From: CAZMGD01 sp964565705 | GTDB lineage: Bacteria; Actinomycetota; Acidimicrobiia; Acidimicrobiales; Ilumatobacteraceae | Direction of reading: 5' to 3' | Length of the DNA: 30,346 nt | Assembly: GCA_964565705.1 (NCBI GenBank) | Contig: CAZMGD010000046.1 | Coordinates: 1 to 30,346, forward strand | Shown here: one piece after another, positions 14,516-23,396 of the stretch | Position numbering within the stretch: the first letter of the stretch is position 1 | How the letters are laid out: each line of letters starts with the position of its first letter | The notes under the pieces: model-generated | What the model saw: only the letters and a program-made list of their open reading frames with translations | Told to the model about the DNA's origin: nothing | The model's database searches: none | Translations under genes and position numbers: made by a program

Positions 14516-15403
14516 TCAATCAGCCCGATGGTGGCGAGCGACGGCGGCAGCGCCGACGAGCGGACCGTGTTCGGCGAGTCCGACCGGCCGCACGACCGCT
14601 CCCTGGACGAAGGACAGGCGGGCCCGGTCGTGCAGCTCCGCCTGGGCGGCGTCGAAGAACGGCTGCCCGTAGCCCAGCGCGACGGACCCGCCGACCAGCG
14701 CGAGCCGCAGGTCGAGCAGGGCCGCGACCGACGCCAGCGCGCGGCCGAGCATGCGCCCGTTGCGCTCGATCAGCGGCAGCGGCGCCCGCCGCGGCGGCCG
14801 GCCCGACTCGGCCTCGACCGCCGGCCCACAGATGTACGCCTCCAGGCAGCCGAACCCGCCGCACGCGCACGCCTTGCCGTCGTCGGGCTCGACGACCATG
14901 TGTCCGATGTGGCCGGCGTTGCCCAGCTTGCCGTCCAGCAGGCGGCCCTCGAGCACGATCCCGGCGCCGACACCGGTGGCGACGACGACGGCGATGAAGT
15001 TCGCCTCGCCGACCGCAGCGCCTCGCCAGCCCTCGCCGAGGGCCAACGCCTTGGCGTCGTTGTCGACGTAGACGGGGAGCCCGGTCAGGTCGGCGAGCGC
15101 GGACCGCAGCGGGAACCCGCGCCAGGTCGGGATGTGCAACGGCGAGACGCGCTCCCCGCCCGGCTCCATCGGCCCGCCGACACCGACGCCGCACGCCTCG
15201 AGCTGGACGCCGGGGAGCGCGGCCTGCACCCGGCCGACCAGACGGGCCAGCGCCGGCCACGGTGCGCGCGGTGGGGTCGACACGCGGTCGCGGATGAGGA
15301 TCTGGCCGTCGGCACCGACGACGCCAGCGGCCAGCTTCGTCCCACCGATGTCGACCGCGAGGTACCCGACCGACTGCTGATGGGAGGTCGGCGGTCGGCT
15401 CAT
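14516..15403 (-). CDS. ROK-family sugar kinase, probably glucokinase
   Basis: The 295-aa product is a ROK kinase. ROK proteins without a helix-turn-helix domain mostly phosphorylate glucose or amino sugars in the cytoplasm. Motifs are the phosphate loop DIGGTKLAAG (18-27), the catalytic aspartate in VDNDAKALALGE (D116), ATGVGAGIVL, and the zinc signature with H168, C179, C181 and C186 (ACACGGFGC). The usual GEIGH reads GHIGH here (164-168). No DNA-binding domain is present, so it is an enzyme rather than a NagC-type repressor. Start ATG 15403 has TACCCT eight bases upstream, suggesting a leaderless transcript divergent from the MoxR operon. Glucose is the best guess for substrate, not proven. 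Confidence 0.82.
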   Translation of the reverse strand: MSRPPTSHQQSVGYLAVDIGGTKLAAGVVGADGQILIRDRVSTPPRAPWPALARLVGRVQAALPGVQLEACGVGVGGPMEPGGERVSPLHIPTWRGFPLRSALADLTGLPVYVDNDAKALALGEGWRGAAVGEANFIAVVVATGVGAGIVLEGRLLDGKLGNAGHIGHMVVEPDDGKACACGGFGCLEAYICGPAVEAESGRPPRRAPLPLIERNGRMLGRALASVAALLDLRLALVGGSVALGYGQPFFDAAQAELHDRARLSFVQGAVVRPVGLAEHGPLVGAAAVARHHRAD

Positions 15404-15411
15404 CGTCGGGC

Positions 15412-15417
15412 AGGGTA
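15412..15417 (-). promoter_or_regulatory. Candidate -10 box TACCCT of the ROK kinase gene
   Basis: TACCCT on the minus strand lies eight bases before ATG 15403, the geometry of a leaderless promoter. It is divergent to the MoxR operon promoter 50 bases away. Confidence 0.5.
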
Positions 15418-15466
15418 CCGGCCTCGCGTGGCCGGTCCCGCGGGCGCAGGCGCCGCTGGGTGCGTC

Positions 15467-15472
15467 TAGGGT
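15467..15472 (+). promoter_or_regulatory. Candidate -10 box TAGGGT of the MoxR operon
   Basis: TAGGGT followed by seven bases (GCCCGCC) and GTG at 15480 is a typical leaderless arrangement. It supports 15480 over the in-frame GTG at 15471, which overlaps the box itself. Confidence 0.6.
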
Positions 15473-15479
15473 GCCCGCC

Positions 15480-16448
<969 letters not shown>

Positions 16449-16450
16449 CG

Positions 16451-17644
16451 ATGCCCACCCGCGCGGGCTGGCTCGTGCTGGCTGCGGGGATCGGCACGAT
16501 CGCCACCGGACGGATCTTCGCGATCACCGAACTGTTCGTCGTCGGCACCGGGATGGTGCTCCTCGTCATCTTGACGACGGCGCGCACGTTGGGCCGTCAG
16601 CTGCGCGTCGCCGTGCGCCGCGTCACCGAGCCGGCGCGACCGGTCGCCGGCGGCAACGCCCGCGTGGAGCTGGTCATCCACGCCGCCACGTCGACCCCCG
16701 CGATCGACCTGTGGGAACCCGTGGGCGCCGCTGGCGGGGCCAGCATCCGTCTCGCCCCGCTCCGCCGCAACGAGCGTGCCGGCGCCGCGTACCGGCTGCC
16801 GACCGGCCAACGTGGCCTCGTCACGGTCGGCCCGCTGCGCGCCGACGTGCACGACGTGCTCGGGCTCTCGCGACGGACCACCGAGTTGGCCGCGGCACGC
16901 ACGGTCCTCGTGTACCCGCGCTGGCAGCGCGTCCCGCTCCCCTCGCTCAACGGCGGGTCGGGCCCGTTGAGCAGGCATCTCACCAACCGTGCGCTCGGCC
17001 ATCCCGCGGCGACCGAGTTCAAGTCGCTGCGCGACTACGCGGTCGGCGACGACCTGCGCATGGTGCACTGGAAGGCCAGCGCCCGGCTCGACGACAACCT
17101 CGTGATCCGCGAGACCGACAGCCTCGCCGACCTCCACCTGACGGTGGTGCTCGACCTCTGGGCGCAGAGCTACTCCGACGACGGGTTCGAACGTGCCGTC
17201 AGCGCCGCCGCCTCGCTCGCGCTGAGCGCGGCCGACGAGGGCAGGGTGCTGCGGTTGCTGACGACCGACCACGACGAGTTCATCGTCGATGCGCTGAGCG
17301 CGGAAGCGACGATGGAGTTCCTCGCCTCGGTGCAACGGTCGAGCGGCATGCACCAGTCGCCGACGCGGAGCTGGGGTGACGGCTTGCACGTGGCGATCCT
17401 CGTGACGGGCAACCCGGGCCTCGGCAGGGTGCCAGCCTTGCGGACGGTGGCCGGCCGCAGCGACGGGCTGGTCGTCGTCGCCTGCGACGGCCCGTTCGCC
17501 CGCACCGGCGGGGCGTTCCACGTGGACGCGACCGTCGACGACGCGTTCGGGCCGGCGTTCGCCGCGCTCGTCGGTCCGACCAGCAGCACCCGGCGTCTCG
17601 CCCCCCGGGTGCGAAGCGCCGCCGCGATGGCGGCCAAGCGGTGA
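16451..17644 (+). CDS. DUF58 domain membrane protein
   Basis: The 397-aa product has two hydrophobic segments near the N-terminus (about 7-22 and 25-45). The long cytoplasmic or surface part contains the DUF58 signature FKSLRDYAVGDDLRMVHWK (about 191-209), followed by a von Willebrand-like fold (LTVVLDLWAQSY). DUF58 proteins nearly always travel with MoxR ATPases and are presumed partners; the biochemical function is not established. ATG 16451 lies two bases after the moxR stop, and the end overlaps the transglutaminase start as GTGA, so the three are translationally coupled. Confidence 0.88.
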   Translation: MPTRAGWLVLAAGIGTIATGRIFAITELFVVGTGMVLLVILTTARTLGRQLRVAVRRVTEPARPVAGGNARVELVIHAATSTPAIDLWEPVGAAGGASIRLAPLRRNERAGAAYRLPTGQRGLVTVGPLRADVHDVLGLSRRTTELAAARTVLVYPRWQRVPLPSLNGGSGPLSRHLTNRALGHPAATEFKSLRDYAVGDDLRMVHWKASARLDDNLVIRETDSLADLHLTVVLDLWAQSYSDDGFERAVSAAASLALSAADEGRVLRLLTTDHDEFIVDALSAEATMEFLASVQRSSGMHQSPTRSWGDGLHVAILVTGNPGLGRVPALRTVAGRSDGLVVVACDGPFARTGGAFHVDATVDDAFGPAFAALVGPTSSTRRLAPRVRSAAAMAAKR

Positions 17645-19899
17645 CCGCGACCGTCGCTCGCCCGTCCGGCGCCGCGGTGAGCTCCTCGGAGCAGAGCTTG
17701 GCGGCCGCGACGGCGACCGGGGCGCTCGTGCTCCTGACCGTCGTCACCGCGACCACGTTCAGCCGCGTGTTCGACGGCTGGGACTTCCTCTGGCCCGTGC
17801 TCCTGCCCGCCCTCGCCGTGCACGCGGTGTCCATCGCCCTGCGCCGCATGCCCGGCGCGGTCGCGCTCCCGATCACAGGGCTCGTGCTGGTCGTCGTGAC
17901 CGGCTGGGTCTACTCCAGCGACACCCTGCGACTCGGGCTGCCGACGCGCGAGACCTTCTCGGTCGCCCGCACGGAGCTCGACGCGGCATGGCAGCAGGTC
18001 GGCACGATCGTGCCGCCCGTGCCCCACGACGCCGGCTTCGGTCTCGCCGCCGCACTCTCCCTCGGCATCGCCGCGCTGTTGGCCGACGCGTTCGCGTTCC
18101 GCGGGAAGGGCGCGGTCGAGGCGACCGTCCCCGCCGGTGTGCTCTTCATGGCGATCGCCGCCGTCGGCATCGATCGCAACCGGATCTCGAGCGCGGCGCT
18201 CTGGCTGGCCGCCACGATCCTCGCCGCGGTCGTGCTGCGGGCGATGCACGAGGTGTCGACGGACGGCTGGATCGGTGCCCGCACCGGCGGCGCGTGGGTG
18301 CGCTGGGCCGCCGGCGGCGCAGGGCTCGCGGTGCTCGTCGCCGCGCTCGCCGCGATCCTCGGTCCAGCGCTGCCCGGCGAGGGCGCAGCACCCCTGGTCG
18401 AGCACCACCAGAAGCGCGGCGACAGCACCAACGTCGTGATCAACCCCCTGGTCGACATCCGCGACCGGCTGGTCGATCCGTCCAACGCCGAGGTGTTCAC
18501 CGTCGCCAGCGACCAGCCCGCGTACTGGCGCCTCACGGGGCTGCCCGACTTCGACGGCACCACGTGGAACATGCCCGACAGGAAGCTGCGCGAAGCGGGT
18601 GGCGACCTCAACGACGCGCCGAGCTACTCCACCCCGGTCAGCCAACAGTTCGTCATCGGCGCGCTGCGCGGCGCGTTCGCCCCCGTCGCCTACACACCGA
18701 CGTCGCTCCTGGCCTCCACCGACCCGCTCTACTTCGTGACCGACACGAGCACGATCGTGCTCCCCGACGGGCTGGGTGCGGCCACGTCCTACGACGTCGT
18801 GTCGGCGATGCCCGATCCGCCCGCCGACCTGTTGGCCGCCGCCACGTCCGATGATCCGCCGGACTCGATCTACCTCGAGCTGCCCGACGGCTTCGCCGAC
18901 GAGTACCGCCCCGTGGCCGAGGCGGCGGTGGCGGGCGCCACGACGCCGTACGGGCAGGCGATCGCGCTGCAGACCTGGTTCCGCGAGAACTTCACCTACT
19001 CGCTCGACGTCCCGGCGAGCGACGACGGCGACGATCTCGACGATTTCCTGCAGCGGCGCAGCGGGTTCTGCGTGCACTTCTCGTCGACGTTCGCCGCCTT
19101 CGCCCGGACGCTCGGCATCCCCGCCCGGGTAGCGGTCGGGTTCACGCCCGGCGACGTCGGCGCCGACGGCCGGTACCTCGTGCGCGAGCGCAACGCTCAC
19201 GCCTGGCCAGAGGTCTGGTTCGACGGGATCGGTTGGGTGCTCTTCGAGCCGACGCCCGGGCGCGGTGCCCCGGGTGCCGAGGAGTACACCGGCGTGCCCT
19301 TCGAACAGGACGAGTCCGGCCCGGGCACGGCCAACACGCAACCGTCGACGGAGGCCACGCTGAGCACCGCCCCGGTGGAGACCGATCCCCGGCTGCCGGG
19401 AGCGAGCACCCCGGTCACGGCGGACCCAGCGGCGGGCGTCGGCGCGCCCGGGTCGTCGGGCGGCGGGTCCGTGCCCGTCGGTGTGTGGCTCGTGCTGGTG
19501 GGCCTGCTGGCCGTCGGCGGCTGGGCGGTCCTCATGCCCCGCGTGATCGCGACGCGAGTGACCCACAACGACCCCGAGTCACAGGTCGCACGGATGTGGC
19601 GCTCACTGGTCGCCACGGCGTCGCTGGTCGGCGTGCAGGGGCTGGCGTCGAAGACGGCGGTCGAGCAGGCGCGCGCCGTCGCCGACGCGACCAACATCGA
19701 CCGCGGCGACACCCTGGAACTGGCCCGAGCGGCCACCGTCGCCGTGTACAGCCCCCACGGACTCACCGACCTCCGCCTCACACGGAGCCGCGAGATCAGC
19801 ACCCACCTGGTGCGAGCGGTCCGCAGCCTGCTGCCGTGGCACCAGCGAGTGCGCGCCCACCTCGATCCGCGGTTGGCGAAGGAGCTCGCCGGGGGCTGA
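17641..19899 (+). CDS. TgpA-type membrane transglutaminase
   Basis: The 752-aa product resembles TgpA (DUF3488-transglutaminase) proteins. Several N-terminal membrane helices (about residues 22-240) lead to a large extracytoplasmic region holding a transglutaminase-like domain. Another helix (about 615-637) and a cytoplasmic tail follow. The papain-like core is visible: SGFCVHFSSTFAAFAR with catalytic Cys477, and NAHAWPEVW with His520. The third position reads GWVLFEPTPG, with Glu535 where many transglutaminases have Asp; Asp528 nearby is an alternative. A Pro/Thr/Ser-rich linker (about 548-612) precedes the last helix. It is third in the MoxR-DUF58 operon, a combination suspected to act in envelope protein modification. 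Start GTG 17641 overlaps the DUF58 stop. Confidence 0.88.
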   Translation: MTATVARPSGAAVSSSEQSLAAATATGALVLLTVVTATTFSRVFDGWDFLWPVLLPALAVHAVSIALRRMPGAVALPITGLVLVVVTGWVYSSDTLRLGLPTRETFSVARTELDAAWQQVGTIVPPVPHDAGFGLAAALSLGIAALLADAFAFRGKGAVEATVPAGVLFMAIAAVGIDRNRISSAALWLAATILAAVVLRAMHEVSTDGWIGARTGGAWVRWAAGGAGLAVLVAALAAILGPALPGEGAAPLVEHHQKRGDSTNVVINPLVDIRDRLVDPSNAEVFTVASDQPAYWRLTGLPDFDGTTWNMPDRKLREAGGDLNDAPSYSTPVSQQFVIGALRGAFAPVAYTPTSLLASTDPLYFVTDTSTIVLPDGLGAATSYDVVSAMPDPPADLLAAATSDDPPDSIYLELPDGFADEYRPVAEAAVAGATTPYGQAIALQTWFRENFTYSLDVPASDDGDDLDDFLQRRSGFCVHFSSTFAAFARTLGIPARVAVGFTPGDVGADGRYLVRERNAHAWPEVWFDGIGWVLFEPTPGRGAPGAEEYTGVPFEQDESGPGTANTQPSTEATLSTAPVETDPRLPGASTPVTADPAAGVGAPGSSGGGSVPVGVWLVLVGLLAVGGWAVLMPRVIATRVTHNDPESQVARMWRSLVATASLVGVQGLASKTAVEQARAVADATNIDRGDTLELARAATVAVYSPHGLTDLRLTRSREISTHLVRAVRSLLPWHQRVRAHLDPRLAKELAGG

Positions 19900-19911
19900 G
19901 CGCGTCAGCCC
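19893..19911. terminator. Bidirectional hairpin at two convergent stop codons
   Basis: GGGCTGA (19893-19899) and TCAGCCC (19905-19911) form a perfect 7-bp stem with a five-base GCGCG loop. The TGA of the transglutaminase gene and the TGA of the DUF3040 gene (read as TCA on plus) are part of the arms. There is hardly any T-tract, so termination may be weak, but it sits exactly where both transcripts end. Confidence 0.55.
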
Positions 19912-20249
19912 TTGCGGCGCAGGCGCGACGACGCGTTCGTGCGATGCCGACGCATCGACGCGGCGACATCGGCGATGCCCGCCTTGCCCATCGCCCGCGC
20001 CGTGCGCTCGATCACGAGCACGCAGGCGAGCATGCCCAGGAACGCAGCGAAGGACAGCAGGTAGTGCACCTGGAGCGCCAGCACCAGGAGGGCCAGTCCG
20101 ATCACCAGGCCGGCGATCGCCCACCGCAGCGTGCGCGCCGAGTGCCGGTACAGCCCGGACGAGGACACGGCATTCGCGAACCGCTGGTCGCTCTGCAACT
20201 GCTCCTCGATCTGGCGGAGAATGCGCTGTTCCTCTTCCGAAAGCGGCAC
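19905..20249 (-). CDS. DUF3040 family small membrane protein
   Basis: The 114-aa product starts PLSEEEQRILRQIEEQLQSD after the GTG, the typical opening of DUF3040 proteins found in Actinomycetota. Two hydrophobic helices (about 45-62 and 66-83) and a basic C-terminal tail (MRRHRTNASSRLRRKG) follow. The function is unknown. I chose GTG 20249 because family members begin with this motif; an ATG at 20297 would extend into the end of dinB. It lies 31 bases downstream of dinB and may be cotranscribed with it. Confidence 0.85.
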   Translation of the reverse strand: MPLSEEEQRILRQIEEQLQSDQRFANAVSSSGLYRHSARTLRWAIAGLVIGLALLVLALQVHYLLSFAAFLGMLACVLVIERTARAMGKAGIADVAASMRRHRTNASSRLRRKG

Positions 20250-20280
20250 GTCCGCAGTCTCGCACGGATCGGGCCCTGCA

Positions 20281-21522
20281 TCAACGCGATCGACCATCGG
20301 AGCTGCGGTTGCGCCCCAGCGTGCTGGCCGGGCCGATCGCCGTCGGACCGTACCGGGCTCGGATCTCGTCGAGTGCCGTGCTGGCGTCTGCCCAGCGCGG
20401 GGCGGGGGCCGCGCCGTCGGCGAAGAGACCGAGCTGCAGCTGGGCGGCGGGAGGGTTCAAGTTGGAGCCGCTGACCCCGATCAGCCGGACACCCGGTGCC
20501 GGGTCGATGGACGCCTCGGCATCCGCGAGCGCGGCGACGATCGCCGGTCCGGTGTCCAGCGGATCGGGGTGCGTCACCGAACGGGTGACGGTCTGGAACC
20601 CGGTGGCGAACCGCACCTTGAGAGTCACGGTGCGCGCCGCGAGACCTTCGCCACGCAGCCGGACGGCGACCAGGTCGGCCATGCGCACGACGTGGCGATG
20701 GAGATCGTCGATGGTGTGCACGTCGGTCGGGAACGTCTCCTCGTGACCGATCGACTTCGGTCGGCGGCCCGGCTCGACCGCCCGGTCGTCGATCCCCATC
20801 GACAGGAGGGCGAGGTGGCGGCCCTGGGCGGCCCCGACCGCGCCCACCAGCGCCCGTTCACCGAGCGCGGCCAGATCGCCGATCGTGTGCACCCCGAGGC
20901 GGTCGAGGCGCTGCTGGGTCACCGGCCCTACGCCCCACATCGCCCGCACGTGGTGCGGGTGGAGGAACGCGAGCTCATCTCCCGGCCCGACCACGACGAC
21001 ACCGGCGCCCGGCCGGACGCCGGATGGCTCAGCGGTCGGCTTGGCGGCCTCGGATGCCAGCTTGGCCAAGAACTTGTTCGGAGCGACCCCGACGCTGCAC
21101 GCCAGCCCGGTCTCGGCGAGGACGGCCGCGCGGATCGCGCGGGCGGCGGTCGGCCCGTCGCCGAACAGCGCTCCCGCGCCGGTCAGATCGAGGAACGCCT
21201 CGTCGAGGGCGAGGGGCTCGACGAGCGGCGTGTACCGCTGGAACACGTCGTGCACCCGTGCCGACACGTCCGCGTAGTGCGCATGGTCCGGCGCGAGGAA
21301 CACCGCCTGCGGACACAGCCGGCGCGCCCGGGTCGAGGCCATCGCCGAGTGCAACCCGTACCGACGCGCCTCGTACGACGCTGCGGCGACGACCCCGCGA
21401 GGACCGGCGCCGCCGACCACGACCGGCAGGCCGCGCAGCTCGGGACGGCGCAGCAGCTCCACCGACGCGAAGAACGCGTCCATGTCGACGTGCAGCACCA
21501 CCCTGCTCGTCGGCCGGCTCAT
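20281..21522 (-). CDS. dinB: DNA polymerase IV (Y-family translesion polymerase)
   Basis: The 413-aa product is a Y-family polymerase that copies damaged templates. The palm motifs are intact: HVDMDAFFASVE with Asp13 and Asp15, YEARRYGL, and LALDEAFLDLTG with Asp107-Glu108. SVGVAPNKFLAKLASEAAKP and a helix-hairpin-helix segment (WGVGPVTQQRLDRLGV) follow, then a little-finger domain. QLQLGLF (361-367) near the C-terminus matches a sliding-clamp binding motif. All catalytic residues are present, so it is probably active. ATG 21522 follows the glycosyltransferase stop by one base, so expression likely comes from the promoter before 22285 rather than from a dedicated SOS box, none of which I see. 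Confidence 0.93.
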   Translation of the reverse strand: MSRPTSRVVLHVDMDAFFASVELLRRPELRGLPVVVGGAGPRGVVAAASYEARRYGLHSAMASTRARRLCPQAVFLAPDHAHYADVSARVHDVFQRYTPLVEPLALDEAFLDLTGAGALFGDGPTAARAIRAAVLAETGLACSVGVAPNKFLAKLASEAAKPTAEPSGVRPGAGVVVVGPGDELAFLHPHHVRAMWGVGPVTQQRLDRLGVHTIGDLAALGERALVGAVGAAQGRHLALLSMGIDDRAVEPGRRPKSIGHEETFPTDVHTIDDLHRHVVRMADLVAVRLRGEGLAARTVTLKVRFATGFQTVTRSVTHPDPLDTGPAIVAALADAEASIDPAPGVRLIGVSGSNLNPPAAQLQLGLFADGAAPAPRWADASTALDEIRARYGPTAIGPASTLGRNRSSDGRSR

Positions 21523-21523
21523 G

Positions 21524-22285
21524 TCAGCGGTGGCGTCGCTGGGCTCGGCGCTCCTTGCGACGGCGGGCGCTGTCCATCAGGTCGTGGATGGCGAGCGTGT
21601 TCACGAGGCCGAAGGCTTCGCTGATGATGTCCTTGTCCAGCTTGGACTCGCCGACGGTGCGGTCGTGGAACAGGATCGGGATCTCGACCACCCGCCCTCC
21701 GCATCGCACCAAGCGGTGCGTCATCTCGACCTGGAAGCCGTAGCCGTCGGCGGTGACGGTGCCGACGTCCATCTTGCGCAGGATCGGGGCGCCGTAGGCC
21801 CGGAACCCCGACGTCGCGTCGTTGATCGCCAGCCCGAGCATGCCCGCCGCGTAGCGGTTGCCCCAGCGCGACAGCACCCGGCGCATCCGTGGCCAGTCTT
21901 CGACGTCGCCACCGGGCACGTACCGGCTGCCGATCGCGGTGTCCGCGCCATGCTGCACGGCAGCGAGCAGCGCTGGCAGGTACGCCGGGTCGTGCGACAG
22001 GTCGGCGTCCATCTGGACGACACACTCGGCGCCCGAGTCCAGCGCGGCGAGGAACCCGTCGCGGTAGGCGGCGCCGAGGCCGCGCTTGCCGGCGCGGCGC
22101 ACGACGGTGAACAGCGAGGTCTCGAGCTCGGCGGCGACCTTCTCGACCAGATCGGCGGTGCCGTCCGGACTGTCGTCGTCGAGCACCATCACTCGTGCGG
22201 TCGGAACGCTCTCGTGGACCGCCGGCAGCAAGCGCTCGATGTTCCCGGCCTCGTTGTACGTCGGGATCACCACGACCGTTTCCAC
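21524..22285 (-). CDS. GT2 glycosyltransferase, polyprenol-phosphate mannose synthase-like
   Basis: The 253-aa product is a family 2 glycosyltransferase resembling dolichol/polyprenol monophosphomannose synthases (Dpm1/Ppm1). These transfer mannose from GDP-mannose to a lipid phosphate on the cytoplasmic membrane face for lipoglycan or protein mannosylation. Visible motifs are VVIPTYNEAGNIERLL, LDDDSPDGTAD (35-45), MDADLSHDP (92-100) with the metal-binding DAD, GSRYVPGG, DATSGFRAY and FHDRTVGESKL. There is no membrane domain and no apolipoprotein acyltransferase fusion as in mycobacterial Ppm1. GTG 22285 is preceded by TAGGCT at seven bases, a leaderless layout. It heads a unit with dinB and perhaps the DUF3040 gene. 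The exact donor and acceptor are inferred. Confidence 0.85.
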   Translation of the reverse strand: METVVVIPTYNEAGNIERLLPAVHESVPTARVMVLDDDSPDGTADLVEKVAAELETSLFTVVRRAGKRGLGAAYRDGFLAALDSGAECVVQMDADLSHDPAYLPALLAAVQHGADTAIGSRYVPGGDVEDWPRMRRVLSRWGNRYAAGMLGLAINDATSGFRAYGAPILRKMDVGTVTADGYGFQVEMTHRLVRCGGRVVEIPILFHDRTVGESKLDKDIISEAFGLVNTLAIHDLMDSARRRKERRAQRRHR

Positions 22286-22292
22286 GCGGCGC

Positions 22293-22298
22293 AGCCTA
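22293..22298 (-). promoter_or_regulatory. Candidate -10 box TAGGCT of the glycosyltransferase gene
   Basis: TAGGCT on the minus strand lies seven bases before GTG 22285. Together with the plus-strand box at 22316 it forms a compact divergent promoter pair in 42 bases of intergenic DNA. Confidence 0.5.
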
Positions 22299-22315
22299 CG
22301 AGAGCCACCGGACAG

Positions 22316-22321
22316 TACCCT
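22316..22321 (+). promoter_or_regulatory. Candidate -10 box TACCCT of the membrane protein-IMPase-mtrAB unit
   Basis: TACCCT followed by six bases and GTG at 22328 fits a leaderless promoter for the five-gene plus-strand unit. It is divergent to the glycosyltransferase promoter. Confidence 0.5.
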
Positions 22322-22327
22322 CGCGCC

Positions 22328-22591
22328 GTGCCCGATCCCGAGCGCCCGCTCTCCGCGATCCCCTCCCCCATCGCTCGTGTGCTCGCCGTGGTCGGCATCC
22401 TCGCCGGCGGCTTCGCCGGCGGCATGATCGGCTACGCGCTCGTGTCCGTGCAGTGCGAGGGTGACTGCGCGCTGCCCCTCGGCCTCGGCGTGTACGGCGG
22501 TGCGGTGGTGGGCGCCGTCGGGGCCGCGATCGTCGGGGTGCTCGCGCTGCGCGCGCAGGGCGAGTGGCGCGAGATCAGCGACCGCCCGTGA
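22328..22591 (+). CDS. Small membrane protein of unknown function
   Basis: An 87-aa product with a proline-rich N-terminus, two predicted transmembrane helices (about 17-40 and 50-74) rich in Gly and Ala, and a short loop holding two cysteines (QCEGDC, C43 and C47). No family is recognised. The GTG start at 22328 has a TACCCT box six bases upstream. Its stop overlaps the next gene start as GTGA, so it is translationally coupled to the inositol-monophosphatase-like gene. A longer open frame covering this region starts inside the divergent genes and is not credible. Confidence 0.65.
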   Translation: MPDPERPLSAIPSPIARVLAVVGILAGGFAGGMIGYALVSVQCEGDCALPLGLGVYGGAVVGAVGAAIVGVLALRAQGEWREISDRP

Positions 22592-23391
22592 ACCTCGGCG
22601 ACGAGCTGCTCGACCTCGCCGTCTCGGCGGCCACGAGCGCGGGGCGGATGGTCCGTGAGGGCAGGCGGCGAGGGGTCGACGCCGTGGAGACGAAGTCGTC
22701 GGCCACAGACATGGTCACCGAGTTCGACCACGCCGCGGAGCACGCCATCGTCCGCCGGATCAACGACGCCCGGCCGCAGGACGGGATCATCGGCGAGGAG
22801 GGCACCGACACCGACGGCACGAGCGGCGTGCGCTGGCTGATCGATCCGATCGACGGCACCACCAACTTCTTGTACGGCATGGCCGGCTACGCGGTGTCGG
22901 TCGCGGCGGCCGACGAGCGCGGTGCGATCGCCGGCGCGGTGTACCTCCCGGCCACCGACGAGCTGTTCGCCGCGGTCCGCGAGCGGGGGGCCACCTGCAA
23001 CGGCGAGCGCATCGCGCCGTCCTCGAACCGCCTGCTGGCCGGTGCGCTCGTCGGCACGGGGTTCAGCTACCTGCCCGAGCGTCGCACCGCCCAGGCCGCG
23101 CGAATCGCCGCGATCATCGGCGACATCCGCGACATCCGCCGCATCGGGGCCGCCGCCGCCGATCTGTGCTACGTCGCCTGCGGGCGGCTGGACGCCTACT
23201 TCGAGCAGCATCTCTCACCGTGGGACATCGCCGCAGGTGAGCTGATCGCCCGCGAGGCGGGGTGCAGGATCGGTGACTTCGCCGGCGGCCCGGCCCGCCC
23301 CGCCGAGCTGCTCGCCGCCACACCGGACCTCTTCGAACCAATGATCGACCTGCTTGCACGCCCGATGTCCCACGAGCCGCGCAATACTTGA
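22588..23391 (+). CDS. Inositol monophosphatase family phosphatase
   Basis: The 267-aa product is a metal-dependent phosphatase of the IMPase/FBPase fold. The metal ligands are visible: IGEEGT with Glu70-Glu71, DPIDGTTNF with Asp86 and Asp89 (86-94), and WDIAAGELIAREAG with Asp213. The family includes inositol-1-phosphatase (phosphatidylinositol and mycothiol pathways), HisN histidinol-phosphatase, CysQ and SuhB; the sequence alone does not choose between them. There is no his operon here. Start GTG 22588 overlaps the small membrane gene, and the stop lies five bases before the MtrA-like regulator, so it belongs to the same transcription unit. Confidence 0.87.
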   Translation: MNLGDELLDLAVSAATSAGRMVREGRRRGVDAVETKSSATDMVTEFDHAAEHAIVRRINDARPQDGIIGEEGTDTDGTSGVRWLIDPIDGTTNFLYGMAGYAVSVAAADERGAIAGAVYLPATDELFAAVRERGATCNGERIAPSSNRLLAGALVGTGFSYLPERRTAQAARIAAIIGDIRDIRRIGAAAADLCYVACGRLDAYFEQHLSPWDIAAGELIAREAGCRIGDFAGGPARPAELLAATPDLFEPMIDLLARPMSHEPRNT

Positions 23392-23396
23392 TCCTC

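Noticed and set aside
21482..22591. Plus-strand frame of 369 codons ending at 22591
   Set aside because: Most of it is antisense to the glycosyltransferase gene. Only the last 87 codons, with a -10 box in front and two membrane helices, are credible and are annotated as a separate gene.
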